Shown: positions 28,027-36,572 of the stretch, piece by piece
Position numbering within the stretch: position 1 is the first letter of the stretch
Layout of the letters: each line of letters starts with the position of its first letter
Assembly: GCF_003260975.1 (NCBI RefSeq)
Contig: NZ_CP030041.1
Location: forward strand, 3,271,001-3,335,000
Source: Echinicola strongylocentroti
GTDB taxonomy: Bacteria > Bacteroidota > Bacteroidia > Cytophagales > Cyclobacteriaceae
Length of the DNA stretch: 64,000 nucleotides
Direction of reading: 5' to 3'
Translations under genes and position numbers: made by a program
The notes under the pieces: generated by a model
What the model was told of the DNA's origin: nothing
Seen by the model: only the letters and a program-made list of their open reading frames with translations
Databases searched by the model: none

Positions 28027-28779
28027 ATGAAAGAAGAAAGAATACTGGTTGTAGAGGACGATCCGGACATTGCTGAAAACATAGAGGAAATCCTCGAACT
28101 TTTAGGATATGTCAATATCGACATTGCCAATTCTGCTAATCAAGCTATTAAGGTGATCAAAAAATACCGGCCAGACTTGGTATTTATGGACATCAAGCTG
28201 AAAGGTGACAAGGACGGTATTGAGCTAGGGGAAATCATCCAGCAAATGGTGGATGCACCGATTGTTTACGTTACTTCTTATAGTGACCCCAGCATCATCG
28301 AGCGCGCCAAGCGTATTCACCCTGCTGGGTTTATCGTAAAGCCGTTTAATACCAATGATATTCATGCGATCGTTGAAATCGTCCTGTACAACAGACGGAC
28401 ACAAACGACGAGCTCAGAATCGCCAAAGCCTAGTGCCGAGAGCCCCTATTTGGTGGCGGATGCTGTCTATATCAAATCGGATAATGCTTATGAGCGCGTG
28501 GATTACGGTGACATCTATTACGTGGAGGCCAACGGAAACATGGTGTCCATTTTTACCAAAAACAAAACCTATACCATACGCAAGTCCATGAAAGAAATGG
28601 AGGAAAAACTTCCTTCCAATCTTTTCTTGCGTGTTCAAAAATCCTACATCGTCCAACTCGGGCAGATCGCAAGCTTCAGCACCAAAGAGATCAACCTCAA
28701 GGACGGTGCAGTTGTTCAGGTGGGCCGCCAGTATTACAACAGTTTCTTGGCCAAACTGAACACCATTACAGAGAGTTAA
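28027..28779 (+). CDS. LytTR family response regulator (second)
   Basis: 250 residues: receiver domain with VEDDPDIAENI and phosphoacceptor Asp55 in LVFMDIKLKGDKDGIELG, followed by a linker rich in Ser/Thr and a LytTR domain (about 145-248, VYIKSDNAYERVDYGDIYYVEANGN). The receiver is of the subclass with the GDKDGIEL loop and is not a close copy of the one in the upstream regulator. It is separated from it by 154 AT-rich bases and is probably transcribed on its own. No kinase lies next to it on the 3' side. Confidence 0.9.
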   Translation: MKEERILVVEDDPDIAENIEEILELLGYVNIDIANSANQAIKVIKKYRPDLVFMDIKLKGDKDGIELGEIIQQMVDAPIVYVTSYSDPSIIERAKRIHPAGFIVKPFNTNDIHAIVEIVLYNRRTQTTSSESPKPSAESPYLVADAVYIKSDNAYERVDYGDIYYVEANGNMVSIFTKNKTYTIRKSMKEMEEKLPSNLFLRVQKSYIVQLGQIASFSTKEINLKDGAVVQVGRQYYNSFLAKLNTITES

Positions 28780-28810
28780 GCAGCTTTAGTTAGTAAATCA
28801 TAGACCCAAA

Positions 28811-28837
28811 AAAAGCCTCCACTTGTGGAGGCTTTTT
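28811..28837 (+). terminator. Rho-independent terminator
   Basis: AAAAGCCTCCAC and GTGGAGGCTTTTT form a nearly perfect stem with a two-base apex and a T-run. It ends the second LytTR regulator and isolates the ATPase-PIN module that follows. Confidence 0.85.
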
Positions 28838-28876
28838 CGTTGGTAAAATCCCCTCTTAATTAAATAAAGATTTAAA

Positions 28877-28907
28877 TTGAAGCCGTCTTTTCGTTTTCTT
28901 ATATTTA
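28877..28907 (+). promoter_or_regulatory. Promoter of the ATPase-PIN module
   Basis: TTG at 28877-28879, 20-bp spacer, TATATTTA at 28900-28907 (one mismatch to TAnnTTTG). The ATPase start codon is 19 bases downstream, as in the TPR-gene promoter. Confidence 0.5.
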
Positions 28908-28926
28908 TGAATGAAATTAAGCACCA

Positions 28927-30228
28927 ATGATACAGTCCTTTAAAATTAAGAACTTTAAAAGCTATCGTGAAGCAGAACTGACACTTGCACCTTTGACTGT
29001 CATGATCGGTGCCAATGCCTCTGGAAAAAGTAATGCCATTGAAGCTGTACGTTTCTTAAGCTGGATAGCACAAGGACAAAAGCTTTCGAGTTTACAATTT
29101 GAGATTAACAAAAGTGATACGGCAATAAGAGGCAAAATTGGGGATTTAATACATAAAGGCTCTTCATTCTTTTCTATTGGCTGTACAGTTCGGGATAATA
29201 AAGAAGACAAAATATGGAATTTAGCTATTGATTTAGCTATTCGTGACAATAAAGAAATTCATATTTCCAAAGAATCAATAGAGAATCAAAAAAATGGTGA
29301 AGTTTTATACAAAAGTACAAAACCAACCGATGGACCTGCTACCGAGATTTCAGTAGCATATAATAATTTTGCAAGAGGAGGTAAAAAACCACAGGTGATC
29401 TGTTCAGACCAGCTGGGTATATTTACCCAACTTACACGAAAAGGGATATTTCCTACAAGCCATAAAACTTCACGTTTAAAGATTCCGCACGTTACTCAAT
29501 TAACAGAAGGGCTACTTAAATCTATACTGTTTTTAGACCCGTCTCCTCAGTCTATGCGCGAATACAGTTTTATTGATAGCAATGGACTTTTAGGAAATGG
29601 AAGTAATATTTCAGCTGTACTTTTTCAACTCATTGAAAACAATTCGGACAATAAGATTGCCTTACTGAGTTTTATTAAGAGTCTTCCGGAACAGGATATT
29701 TCTGATATAGGTTTTTTGAAAGGGCCTAGAGGAGAAGTTATGCTAACGTTGACAGAGACTTTTGGGGGGGATCGACGAGAAATTGATGCCGGTAACTTAT
29801 CAGACGGAACACTTCGAGTATTGGCTATCGGAGCAGCGTTATTATCTGCTCCAGAAAATGGAATGGTTATTATCGAAGAAATTGATAACGGAGTACATCC
29901 TAGCAGAGCTGAAGAGCTTTTAAGCAATATCAGTGAAACAGCTAAACGGAGGAATCTAACGATTTTGCTGAGCACTCATAATCCTGCATTAATGGATGCT
30001 GTTCCTTCAAGTGCAATACAGGATGTGGTCTTCTGCTATAGAGACAAAAAAGACGGAACATCTAAGCTTATCTCGCTTAAGGATGTTCCGGATTATCCTG
30101 AGCTTATCATTCAAGAAAGCTTAGGAGATTTGGTTACCAAAGAAACATTATCCCGATATGTAAAGAGCCAAGAAAATGCTGATGAAAAAGTCAAAAAAGC
30201 ACTCAATTGGCTGGAATCTATAAAATAA
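28927..30228 (+). CDS. AAA_21/OLD-like ATPase of a two-gene module
   Basis: 433 residues, an ABC-type (RecF/SMC-like) ATPase: the start MIQSFKIKNFKSYREAELTL is the classic first strand, Walker A is GANASGKSN (28-36), the signature is LSDGTLR (291-297), Walker B MVIIEEIDN (313-321) and the H-switch is STHNP (349-353). There is no TOPRIM or other nuclease domain in the chain, unlike OLD proteins. The next gene, six bases downstream, encodes a PIN-type nuclease, so ATPase and nuclease are probably partners. By eye the module is more A/T-rich than its neighbours and uses more AT-ending codons, which suggests horizontal acquisition (not computed). Related pairs act in phage defence; that role is an inference. 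Confidence 0.8.
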   Translation: MIQSFKIKNFKSYREAELTLAPLTVMIGANASGKSNAIEAVRFLSWIAQGQKLSSLQFEINKSDTAIRGKIGDLIHKGSSFFSIGCTVRDNKEDKIWNLAIDLAIRDNKEIHISKESIENQKNGEVLYKSTKPTDGPATEISVAYNNFARGGKKPQVICSDQLGIFTQLTRKGIFPTSHKTSRLKIPHVTQLTEGLLKSILFLDPSPQSMREYSFIDSNGLLGNGSNISAVLFQLIENNSDNKIALLSFIKSLPEQDISDIGFLKGPRGEVMLTLTETFGGDRREIDAGNLSDGTLRVLAIGAALLSAPENGMVIIEEIDNGVHPSRAEELLSNISETAKRRNLTILLSTHNPALMDAVPSSAIQDVVFCYRDKKDGTSKLISLKDVPDYPELIIQESLGDLVTKETLSRYVKSQENADEKVKKALNWLESIK

Positions 30229-30234
30229 TTTTTT

Positions 30235-30687
30235 ATGTCTAAACCCATTATTTGGCTTATTGATACTTCCATAATAACCAATATTCTTGATATTCCGGGA
30301 CGTAATCAAGATAGGTCGAATGTGAAAGGCGATTTTGAAGACCGGATCAGAAATAGAGATAGCTTTTTTTTGCCCTATGTTACTTTAGTAGAAACAGGAA
30401 ACTTTATAGCACAATTAAGTGGAAACCTAAAGAGGGATAAGTCTCTTGAATTTGCCAATCAGGTCAAATTAGCATTGAACAACCAAGCTCCTTGGAAGCC
30501 ATTAAGGTTTCCTGAAAAGGAGTCTTTACTCCTCAATATAGATAAGTTCCCAGATTATGCTTCAAGAGGAATAGGTTTTGGAGATTTTTCCATCATTCAA
30601 GATTGGGAGGAACAAAAAAATATCTTTAAAGCTTATTCAGTTAAAATATGGTCTCTGGATGAGGGACTGTGTGGATATGAATCATAG
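30235..30687 (+). CDS. PIN-domain nuclease of the ATPase-PIN module
   Basis: 150 residues. The PIN active site acidic set can be placed: Asp10 in WLIDTSI, Glu53 in LVETGNF, Asp117 in GFGDFSI, and Asp142 in SLDEGL near the C terminus. PIN domains are metal-dependent RNases; in toxin-antitoxin modules they cut tRNA, rRNA or mRNA. No small DNA-binding antitoxin precedes it; the upstream partner is a 433-residue ATPase, so this is not a VapBC pair. It may be the effector activated or restrained by the ATPase. The family was recognised from motifs only. Confidence 0.7.
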   Translation: MSKPIIWLIDTSIITNILDIPGRNQDRSNVKGDFEDRIRNRDSFFLPYVTLVETGNFIAQLSGNLKRDKSLEFANQVKLALNNQAPWKPLRFPEKESLLLNIDKFPDYASRGIGFGDFSIIQDWEEQKNIFKAYSVKIWSLDEGLCGYES

Positions 30688-30720
30688 AAGGGTAGAAAAA
30701 TGATTCATCTACCCTTCTAT
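30684..30720. other. Hairpin between convergent genes
   Basis: ATAGAAGGGTAGA and TCTACCCTTCTAT form a 13-bp perfect stem with an 11-base loop, overlapping the stop codon of the PIN gene. No T-run follows on either strand (A-run on the plus side), so it may stabilise 3' ends more than terminate. Confidence 0.5.
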
Positions 30721-30735
30721 AAAAAGCAAGAAAAT

Positions 30736-32103
30736 TTATAACAGCTCATTTGCCAAGTTGGCCAATTCAGACCGTTCTCCTTTTTCCAACTTGATATGCG
30801 CATAAAGAGGGTGGTCTTTGACGCGGTCGATCAGGTAGGAAAGCCCGTTACTTTGGCTGTCCAGATACGGGGTGTCGATCTGGTAAACATCACCCGTAAA
30901 GACTATTTTGGAATTTTCACCTGCTCGGCTGATGATCGTCTTGATTTCATGCGGGGTGAGGTTTTGGGCCTCGTCCACAATGAAGAATATATTGGACAAT
31001 GACCTTCCCCGAATGTAGGCCAATGGCTGGATAACCAGTTTTTCCTGATTGACCATTTCCGTGATCTTCTGGTATTCCTTGTCGGATTCCTTGAATTGGT
31101 TTTGGATAAACTTCAAGTTGTCCCAAAGCGGCTCCATATACGGGTTCAGCTTCGACTTGATGTCACCGGGCAGGTAACCGATGTCCTTATTGCTCAAGGG
31201 AACGATGGGTCTGGCCAAGAATATCTGCTTATAATCTCTCCTTTGCTCCAGAGCCCCAGCCAAAGCCAGCAAGGTCTTACCAGTACCGGCCACTCCCTGT
31301 ACTGATACCAACTTGATATTGGGATTGGTGATGGCATGTAGGGCAAAGGTTTGTTCTGCGTTCTTAGGCTTGATATTATAAGCTAATTTTTTGTCCACCC
31401 TTTCGATGGTGTTGTCTTCTCCATTATAGAAGGCCAAGACAGAGTTCTTATCACTTTTAAGAATATAAAACGTATTCGTTTTGCGCTTGCGGGTGCCAAG
31501 GACTTTTTTGGCCTCGACGGCGCGGTTTTCATATAGCTCATTGATCACGTCAGGATTGATCCCTTCGAGGACATCCTTGCCGGTGTTTTCCAACTCTGTG
31601 ATGTTTTTGATTTTCCCCGTCTCATAATCCTCCGCTTGGATATCAAGGGATTTTGCCTTCAGTCGCAGGTTGATGTCCTTGCTTACCAGAATGACCTTCC
31701 GGCCATTTTCACTGGTCTTGAGATCCAGGGCTGCATTGAGGATTTTATGGTCATTTTTCTCCTCACCAAAGATCGTATTGGCATTTACTTGCTCAGGCTC
31801 GCCATTACTGTCATTGGTGGTCATCATGACCTTAAAGTTGCCCTTGGTCTTTCCATTCAGTGGGGTCCATTTGTGGATCATCTTGTCCTTGGAAAGATTG
31901 TCAAGCAACCGAATAAACTCTCTCGCCTCGAAGTTTTTGGAATCATTGCCTTTCTTGAACTGGTCCAGCTCTTCCAGTACCGTGATCGGAATCACGACAT
32001 CGTGCTCGGCAAAGTTCATGATGGAATTGTGGGCATAAAGGATGACCGAAGTGTCCAAAACGAAGATCTTACGGTCACTGTCATTTTTTTTAGCTCTTGG
32101 CAT
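30736..32103 (-). CDS. PhoH family protein (PIN plus PhoH ATPase)
   Basis: 455 residues: N-terminal PIN domain (about 10-150; IFVLDTSVILYAHN, DHKILNAAL, VILVSKDINLR) fused to a PhoH-like P-loop ATPase (about 245-455) with Walker A GVAGTGKTLLALA and Walker B IFFIVDEAQNL. This is the PhoH2/YlaK-type architecture, a putative RNA helicase-nuclease. It is unrelated to the neighbouring small PIN gene beyond the shared fold. Monocistronic. Confidence 0.9.
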   Translation of the reverse strand: MPRAKKNDSDRKIFVLDTSVILYAHNSIMNFAEHDVVIPITVLEELDQFKKGNDSKNFEAREFIRLLDNLSKDKMIHKWTPLNGKTKGNFKVMMTTNDSNGEPEQVNANTIFGEEKNDHKILNAALDLKTSENGRKVILVSKDINLRLKAKSLDIQAEDYETGKIKNITELENTGKDVLEGINPDVINELYENRAVEAKKVLGTRKRKTNTFYILKSDKNSVLAFYNGEDNTIERVDKKLAYNIKPKNAEQTFALHAITNPNIKLVSVQGVAGTGKTLLALAGALEQRRDYKQIFLARPIVPLSNKDIGYLPGDIKSKLNPYMEPLWDNLKFIQNQFKESDKEYQKITEMVNQEKLVIQPLAYIRGRSLSNIFFIVDEAQNLTPHEIKTIISRAGENSKIVFTGDVYQIDTPYLDSQSNGLSYLIDRVKDHPLYAHIKLEKGERSELANLANELL

Positions 32104-32307
32104 AGGCGAAAAAGGTTAGTGATTTAAGTCAATAATAAGATAGCCATTTATCTATTGGATTGCCATATTTTTAAGTAAAATTGAGCAAGCCAGATAAGAA
32201 CGATTCTTTAAATCACTGGGGATCAAAGAGAATGATTTTTCAATAATTTTCACTGGTAAATATTACATATCTATCAATGAGTTGCTGCGCTAATGATTAA
32301 GCATTTC

Positions 32308-32395
32308 CGTCATCGTGAGGAGGGAAGCCAAAAGCGATCTCTTGTTTTGGAATACAGGATCGCTTCACCCCGCTACCACTGCGTTCGCTATGACG
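32308..32395. repeat. Palindromic intergenic repeat ('CGTCATTGCGA' family)
   Basis: Outer inverted ends CGTCATCGTGAGGAGGG and GCGTTCGCTATGACG; inner AAGCGATCTC/GGATCGCTT. Same family as 7296-7432 and 35461-35588. Confidence 0.55.
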
Positions 32396-32464
32396 TTATT
32401 TGCCCCTTTCGCTCCTGCCTGCCCCAAGTTCCTTACTCCCTGCGACCCCTATGTCTCCTGCGAC

Positions 32465-32484
32465 CCCTGAGCGTAGCCGAAGGG
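32465..32484. repeat. Second copy of the CCCTGAGCG-AGCCGAAGGG hairpin
   Basis: CCCTGAGCGTAGCCGAAGGG, one base different from the copy at 25901-25920. Located between two other repeats in the gap after phoH. Confidence 0.5.
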
Positions 32485-32488
32485 TAAT

Positions 32489-32668
32489 GCATATGAGAAC
32501 GAACTACGACTGGACTTAATCGGAGAAGCAATCAAACAAGCTCGTATGGAAAGAAAACTGACGCAAACTCAACCTGGAGAATTAATCGGAGTGAAAAAAG
32601 CACAGAAATCAAAAATCGAGAATAAATGGTGGACTGCAAAACAAGGCTTACGGAAACAGTCTAATTGA
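32489..32668 (+). pseudogene. Remnant of a HigA/XRE-type antitoxin gene
   Basis: One frame gives YENELRLDLIGEAIKQARME followed by RKLTQTQPGELIGVKKAQKS and KIEN, which follows the helix-turn-helix region of XRE/HigA antitoxins (where LGELIG and AQISKIEN are normal). There is no in-frame start codon upstream; the L-to-P and I-to-K changes hit the recognition helices; and the sequence loses family likeness before its stop at 32666-32668. No HigB toxin is found nearby. Read as a decayed toxin-antitoxin fragment in a repeat-rich gap. Confidence 0.55.
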
Positions 32669-32757
32669 GTCTGAGGTTCAATTCTGCATTGTGCTGGGGC
32701 GGAGACCTGGCACAACCCGAGAAAAGCAATGAATAAACAGCCTAGTATTCTCCCTTA

Positions 32758-33438
32758 CTATCTCTCCATGACTTGGAAGAGGTACGATACTGTAAACTCC
32801 AGGTTGGTTACTTCCATGTCAAAAATACGATCTAGGCTTTCTGGCCTGCCCAGTTCATAGGAAGCCCTTACTTCAGCGACAACGGTGCTTTTACCAAAGA
32901 CCTTGGAAATGCCGGCACCTGCTGTGAGGCCATACATGAATTTTTTTGGGTCATCTCCTGGCTGTCCATAGGTAGGCAAAATAGGCAAGTCCTCATTTTC
33001 GGACTCGAATTCCCTCCTTACGTCGGTAGCGTTTAGCAAGTACCCAAAATGCGGTCCCAGTTTTATATGAAACCTCCCGGATCTACCAAAATAGAAATTG
33101 GAAAGAAAAGGAATTTTCAGGTATTCAAATTCGGTTTGATTGGACAGGGTTTCGTCCTGGTCATATTCGATATATCCAGTGGTCAGGTATTGGATATCCA
33201 ACTCTACGCCTGCATGGTCTTTAAAATAATGTTCTATGGCAATGCCGTAAACGGGTTTGCTTTTGAGCCCTTGGACTTTTTGCTTAGGGATGGCGGCAGT
33301 GGGACGGTAAGATGTGCCGGAATAGGAAATTCCTCCCCGAATGCCAACGCTTAGCTGGGCATGGGCTACAGTGAAAATGCCTGTAAATAATAGACAAAGG
33401 AGGGTGAATTTACCTAAAGGTGTGATGCTGGGTTTCAA
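32758..33438 (-). CDS. PorT-like outer-membrane beta-barrel protein
   Basis: 226 residues with a signal peptide ending AHAQ and an outer-membrane beta-barrel of the OMP_b-brl_2/PorT type: LSVGIRGGISYSG, YGIAIEHYFKDHAGVELDIQYL, YLKIPFLSNFYFG, FHIKLGPHFGYLL, YGLTAGAGISKVFG, VVAEVRASYELG and a C-terminal strand ending YLFQVMER. Such proteins are abundant in Bacteroidota and mostly unassigned. Monocistronic. Confidence 0.75.
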   Translation of the reverse strand: MKPSITPLGKFTLLCLLFTGIFTVAHAQLSVGIRGGISYSGTSYRPTAAIPKQKVQGLKSKPVYGIAIEHYFKDHAGVELDIQYLTTGYIEYDQDETLSNQTEFEYLKIPFLSNFYFGRSGRFHIKLGPHFGYLLNATDVRREFESENEDLPILPTYGQPGDDPKKFMYGLTAGAGISKVFGKSTVVAEVRASYELGRPESLDRIFDMEVTNLEFTVSYLFQVMER

Positions 33439-33482
33439 GTTGATGTTATTAAAACTACTGGAAGGTGAAGTAAGTTAAAAAG

Positions 33483-33517
33483 AGAAAAAATAGTCCACCA
33501 AAGCAGACTATTTTTTC
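33483..33517. terminator. Bidirectional terminator
   Basis: GAAAAAATAGTC and GACTATTTTTTC form a stem with A-run and T-run on both sides. It overlaps the stop codon of the 67-residue gene (minus strand) and would act on it. Confidence 0.6.
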
Positions 33518-33711
33518 TTATCTTTTTTGATCTCGTCCAGATCGTCTCTGTCCTTGAGTTTTTTATCTTCGACATTTTGGTTCAGAAACTCATTGATCTT
33601 ATCAATGGAAAAAGAGCTGGAAATTTCCCCGAAGGAATCAATGTTCATTTTAAATCCGTCCAATTCAGGATTGACTTTCGGGGTTTCCTCTTTTTTGGTC
33701 TTTTTGGCCAT
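33508..33711 (-). CDS. Small charged hypothetical protein
   Basis: 67 residues, strongly charged (Lys, Asp, Glu), no transmembrane segment or signal: MAKKTKKEETPKVNPELDGF, then a central predicted helix IDKINEFLNQNV and a KD-rich tail. It lies 76 bases downstream of gltX on the same strand and ends in a terminator, so it may be the last gene of the gltX transcript. Not recognised. Codon usage looks normal and the frame begins with a clear ATG, so it is probably real. Confidence 0.5.
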   Translation of the reverse strand: MAKKTKKEETPKVNPELDGFKMNIDSFGEISSSFSIDKINEFLNQNVEDKKLKDRDDLDEIKKDKKK

Positions 33712-33787
33712 AACGCATCCTTTCTTTTTTTTAAGCCATTTTTGGTGTCAAAAGATCAATAGCTACGCAAATGGCAATGGCGTAAAA

Positions 33788-35329
33788 TTATTTTGCCTTG
33801 ACCTCTAATGTATCTAACGCAAAATCGATTCTTTTGATTAGTTCCTCTTTACCAATTATGGTAAAAATTTCCATTAAATCAGGGCCAGCACCTACACCAG
33901 TCACTGCCAGACGTACTGCCTGCATGACTTTGCCGAATTTGATTTCTTGGCTTTCGGCAGCAGATTCCAGCATGGATTTGGCCGTTTGAGGAGAAAACTC
34001 TCCTTCAAATTTCCCAAGTGTTTCTTTATATGCTGTCAGCACTGCCACAGCGTCTTCATTCCATTTTTTTGCTGCTACTTTTTCATCAAACTCCGTAGGG
34101 GCAATCAACATGAACCGTCCTTCTTTCCAAAGATCTGCGGGGAAAGTAGCCCGTTCTTTCATGATGGCTACAATTTGCTCTGCTTTGGCCTGGAGGATTT
34201 CGATGTTTTCCTTCTTAAGGTCCTCGATCAGGTACTGTGCCAGGTCATGGTTAGACTTGGCTTTGAGGTATTGTTCGTTAAACCACTTTGCCTTATTGAT
34301 ATCAAATTTCGTTCCCGATTTACCAATTCGCTCTACGGAGAAGGCATTGATCAGCTCTTCCATGCTGAAGATTTCTTGGTTGTCGCCAGGATTCCAGCCC
34401 AAGAAGGCCAAGAAGTTGACAAAAGCATCTGGAAAATAACCCGCCTGTCTAAATCCTTGTGAGAAGTCTCCTGTTCTCGGGTCGGTCCAGTCCATTGGGA
34501 AAATAGGGAAACCATTCTTGTCCGCATCTCTCTTGGAGAGTTTGCCATTCCCATCGGGTTTTAGCAGGAGCGGTAGGTGGGCAAACTGAGGCATGGTATC
34601 TTCCCAGCCCAAGTACCTGTACAATAATACGTGGATAGGCGCAGAAGGTAACCACTCCTCGCCACGAATTACATGCGTGATGCCCATCAGGTGGTCATCT
34701 ACGATATTGGCAAGGTGGTAAGTGGGCATGCCGTCGGATTTCATCAGCACCTTGTCGTCCAAGGTGTTCGAATGCACCATTACCCAACCACGGATCATGT
34801 CATTGAGGCGGATTTCTTCTTTTCTGGGTACCTTTAAGCGGATCACATAAGGATCACCGGATTCCAATCGACCCTTTACCTCATCCTCTGGAAGGGTCAG
34901 GGAATTTTTCATCTGAGTCCTGGTGATCGAATTGTATTGTGGAGACACCACCCTAGCTGCAGTAAGCCGCTCACGCATGGCGTCCAGCTCTTCGGCAGTA
35001 TCAAAAGCATAGTACGCATGGCCTTTTTCTACCAAATCCTCGGCATATTGCATATAATGCGGTTTTCGCTCTGATTGACGGTAAGGACCGTGGGGGCCAT
35101 CTACCCAAGGACTTTCGTCCGGAGTAATGCCTATCCACTCCAATGCTTCCTTGATGTATTCTTCAGCGCCTGGGACAAATCTCGTCTGGTCGGTGTCTTC
35201 TATCCTCAACAGGAATTTACCCTGGTTTTTCTTCGCAAAAAGATAGTTGTATAGGGCAGTGCGGACACCACCGATATGGAGGGCTCCTGTAGGGGATGGA
35301 GCAAAACGAACACGTACTTCTTTAGTCAT
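33788..35329 (-). CDS. gltX: Glutamate-tRNA ligase
   Basis: 513 residues from the ATG at 35329. Class I aminoacyl-tRNA synthetase: the HIGH-type motif is in FAPSPTGALHIGG at the N terminus and the KMSKS-type motif is KLSKRDADKNGFP. It charges tRNA-Glu (and in bacteria without GlnRS also tRNA-Gln). The frame is open to 35371 but the extra 14 residues are basic and unlike the family start, so MTKEVRVRFAPSP is preferred. A TATCTTTG box lies about 65 bases upstream. Confidence 0.95.
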   Translation of the reverse strand: MTKEVRVRFAPSPTGALHIGGVRTALYNYLFAKKNQGKFLLRIEDTDQTRFVPGAEEYIKEALEWIGITPDESPWVDGPHGPYRQSERKPHYMQYAEDLVEKGHAYYAFDTAEELDAMRERLTAARVVSPQYNSITRTQMKNSLTLPEDEVKGRLESGDPYVIRLKVPRKEEIRLNDMIRGWVMVHSNTLDDKVLMKSDGMPTYHLANIVDDHLMGITHVIRGEEWLPSAPIHVLLYRYLGWEDTMPQFAHLPLLLKPDGNGKLSKRDADKNGFPIFPMDWTDPRTGDFSQGFRQAGYFPDAFVNFLAFLGWNPGDNQEIFSMEELINAFSVERIGKSGTKFDINKAKWFNEQYLKAKSNHDLAQYLIEDLKKENIEILQAKAEQIVAIMKERATFPADLWKEGRFMLIAPTEFDEKVAAKKWNEDAVAVLTAYKETLGKFEGEFSPQTAKSMLESAAESQEIKFGKVMQAVRLAVTGVGAGPDLMEIFTIIGKEELIKRIDFALDTLEVKAK

Positions 35330-35394
35330 TGCTTTGATTTTCCTTTTTTTGTAAGGTGATTCAACCGACAATTTCCGGTCTCAAATTCAAAGAG

Positions 35395-35402
35395 CAAAGA
35401 TA
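35395..35402 (-). promoter_or_regulatory. -7 box of the gltX promoter
   Basis: Minus-strand TATCTTTG, a perfect TAnnTTTG, about 65 bases upstream of the gltX start codon. No obvious -33 TTG at the standard distance. Confidence 0.4.
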
Positions 35403-35460
35403 CAAAAAGATGGCAAAGGGTGGGTAAATTATGGCCAGTTTTCCAGAGCAAAAGCAGTTA

Positions 35461-35588
35461 ACCTGAGCTACGTCATAAAATCGACATCAATGCGTTCATT
35501 GCGAACACAACGGCAGCGGAGTGAAGCAATCTTTCCTTTTGAAGACGAGATTGCTTCGTCACACTTCTCTACCTTGCGGTCAGACAAG
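35461..35588. repeat. Palindromic intergenic repeat ('CGTCATTGCGA' family)
   Basis: Begins ACCTGAGCTACG, as in the mobile copy at 53723-53892. Contains CGTTCATTGCGAAC, GGCAGCGGAGTGAAGCAATC and CTTCGTCACACTTCTCTACC, the reverse complement of parts of 7296-7432. It takes up much of the 413-base space between gltX and the transporter operon; the rest (35589-35742) holds no gene I can support. Confidence 0.55.
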
Positions 35589-35742
35589 GGACACTGGACG
35601 GGTGCTACACTCACACCTCCAAACTAACGGTGCCTTTATATACCTATGCGCTTGTCAACTAAGTTAGCTGTTTTAGGCTGCTTTTTTGGATGTTTTGGAG
35701 TCTGGTTTAACGATTTTGCTGGCTCGAATTTACGATTATTAA

Positions 35743-36561
35743 TCAATGATTCAGAAAATTCATCAAATAGCCTCTGTAATCATAATACTCGTGATGCTCC
35801 AGCACGGCTTTACGTTCGCGGGGCCGCTCAAAGGGAATGATAAGTTCGTCTCCGATTTTGGCATAGGGGCCACTGGTCATCATGATTACCCGATCGGCCA
35901 GGAAGATGGATTCGTCCACATCATGGGTGATGGCCACGGCAGTAATTTTTTCCCGCTGCCAAATCTCCAGCAGGACATCCTGTAACTCGCCCCTTGTCAG
36001 GGAATCCAACATCCCGAATGGCTCATCCAGCAACAGCAGCTTTGGCTTCAGCGCGAAGGCTCTGGCTATCCCGACCCGCTGCTGCATGCCTTGGGAGAGG
36101 GAGTGTGCTTTCTTGTCAAAATCCCCACCTAGCCCAACTTTGTCCAAGTAATATTTACAAATATCAAGTCTCTCGGCCCTTTTGGCATGGGGAAATACCT
36201 GTTTGACACCGATCAGCACATTTTCCAATGCGGATAGCCAAGGCAAGAGGCTTGGCGATTGGAAGACTACTGCTCGGTCAGGCCCCGCTTCGATCACTGG
36301 TGTGCCGTCCACAATGATCCTCCCGCCAGAGATGTCATTGAGCCCTGCGATCATGGTGAGCAGCGTGGATTTACCACAGCCCGAATGACCAATGATGGAG
36401 ACAAATTCTCCCTTTTGGATGCTTAATTGCAGGTCATCCAGCACGACGTAGTCCCCCTTCGGAGTAGGGTACACCTTTTTGAGCTTGTCACAGACGAGCA
36501 TCTTTGGCTGGTCCTTCAGATGGGGAATGGACTGGTGTTTTCTTTCGAGTATAGCTTGCAT
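35743..36561 (-). CDS. ABC transporter ATP-binding protein (NrtD/CmpD-like)
   Basis: 272 residues. Walker [10 protein letters not shown]-loop FQSPSLLPW, signature LSQGMQQR (Gln replacing the first Gly of LSGGQ), Walker [13 protein letters not shown], and a normal H-loop ITHDVDES. It belongs to the nitrate/nitrite/cyanate or aliphatic sulfonate group of ABC ATPases. It is the last gene of the five-gene transport operon, 11 bases after the other ATPase gene, and the two probably form a heterodimer on the membrane protein. Confidence 0.85.
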   Translation of the reverse strand: MQAILERKHQSIPHLKDQPKMLVCDKLKKVYPTPKGDYVVLDDLQLSIQKGEFVSIIGHSGCGKSTLLTMIAGLNDISGGRIIVDGTPVIEAGPDRAVVFQSPSLLPWLSALENVLIGVKQVFPHAKRAERLDICKYYLDKVGLGGDFDKKAHSLSQGMQQRVGIARAFALKPKLLLLDEPFGMLDSLTRGELQDVLLEIWQREKITAVAITHDVDESIFLADRVIMMTSGPYAKIGDELIIPFERPRERKAVLEHHEYYDYRGYLMNFLNH

Positions 36562-36572
36562 GGTCAGGGGAT

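Noticed and set aside
30684..30736. Terminus or dif site at the strand switch near 30.7 kb
   Set aside because: Genes converge here, but no dif-like 28-mer was seen and the bias to the left is modest; a plain convergent junction is enough.
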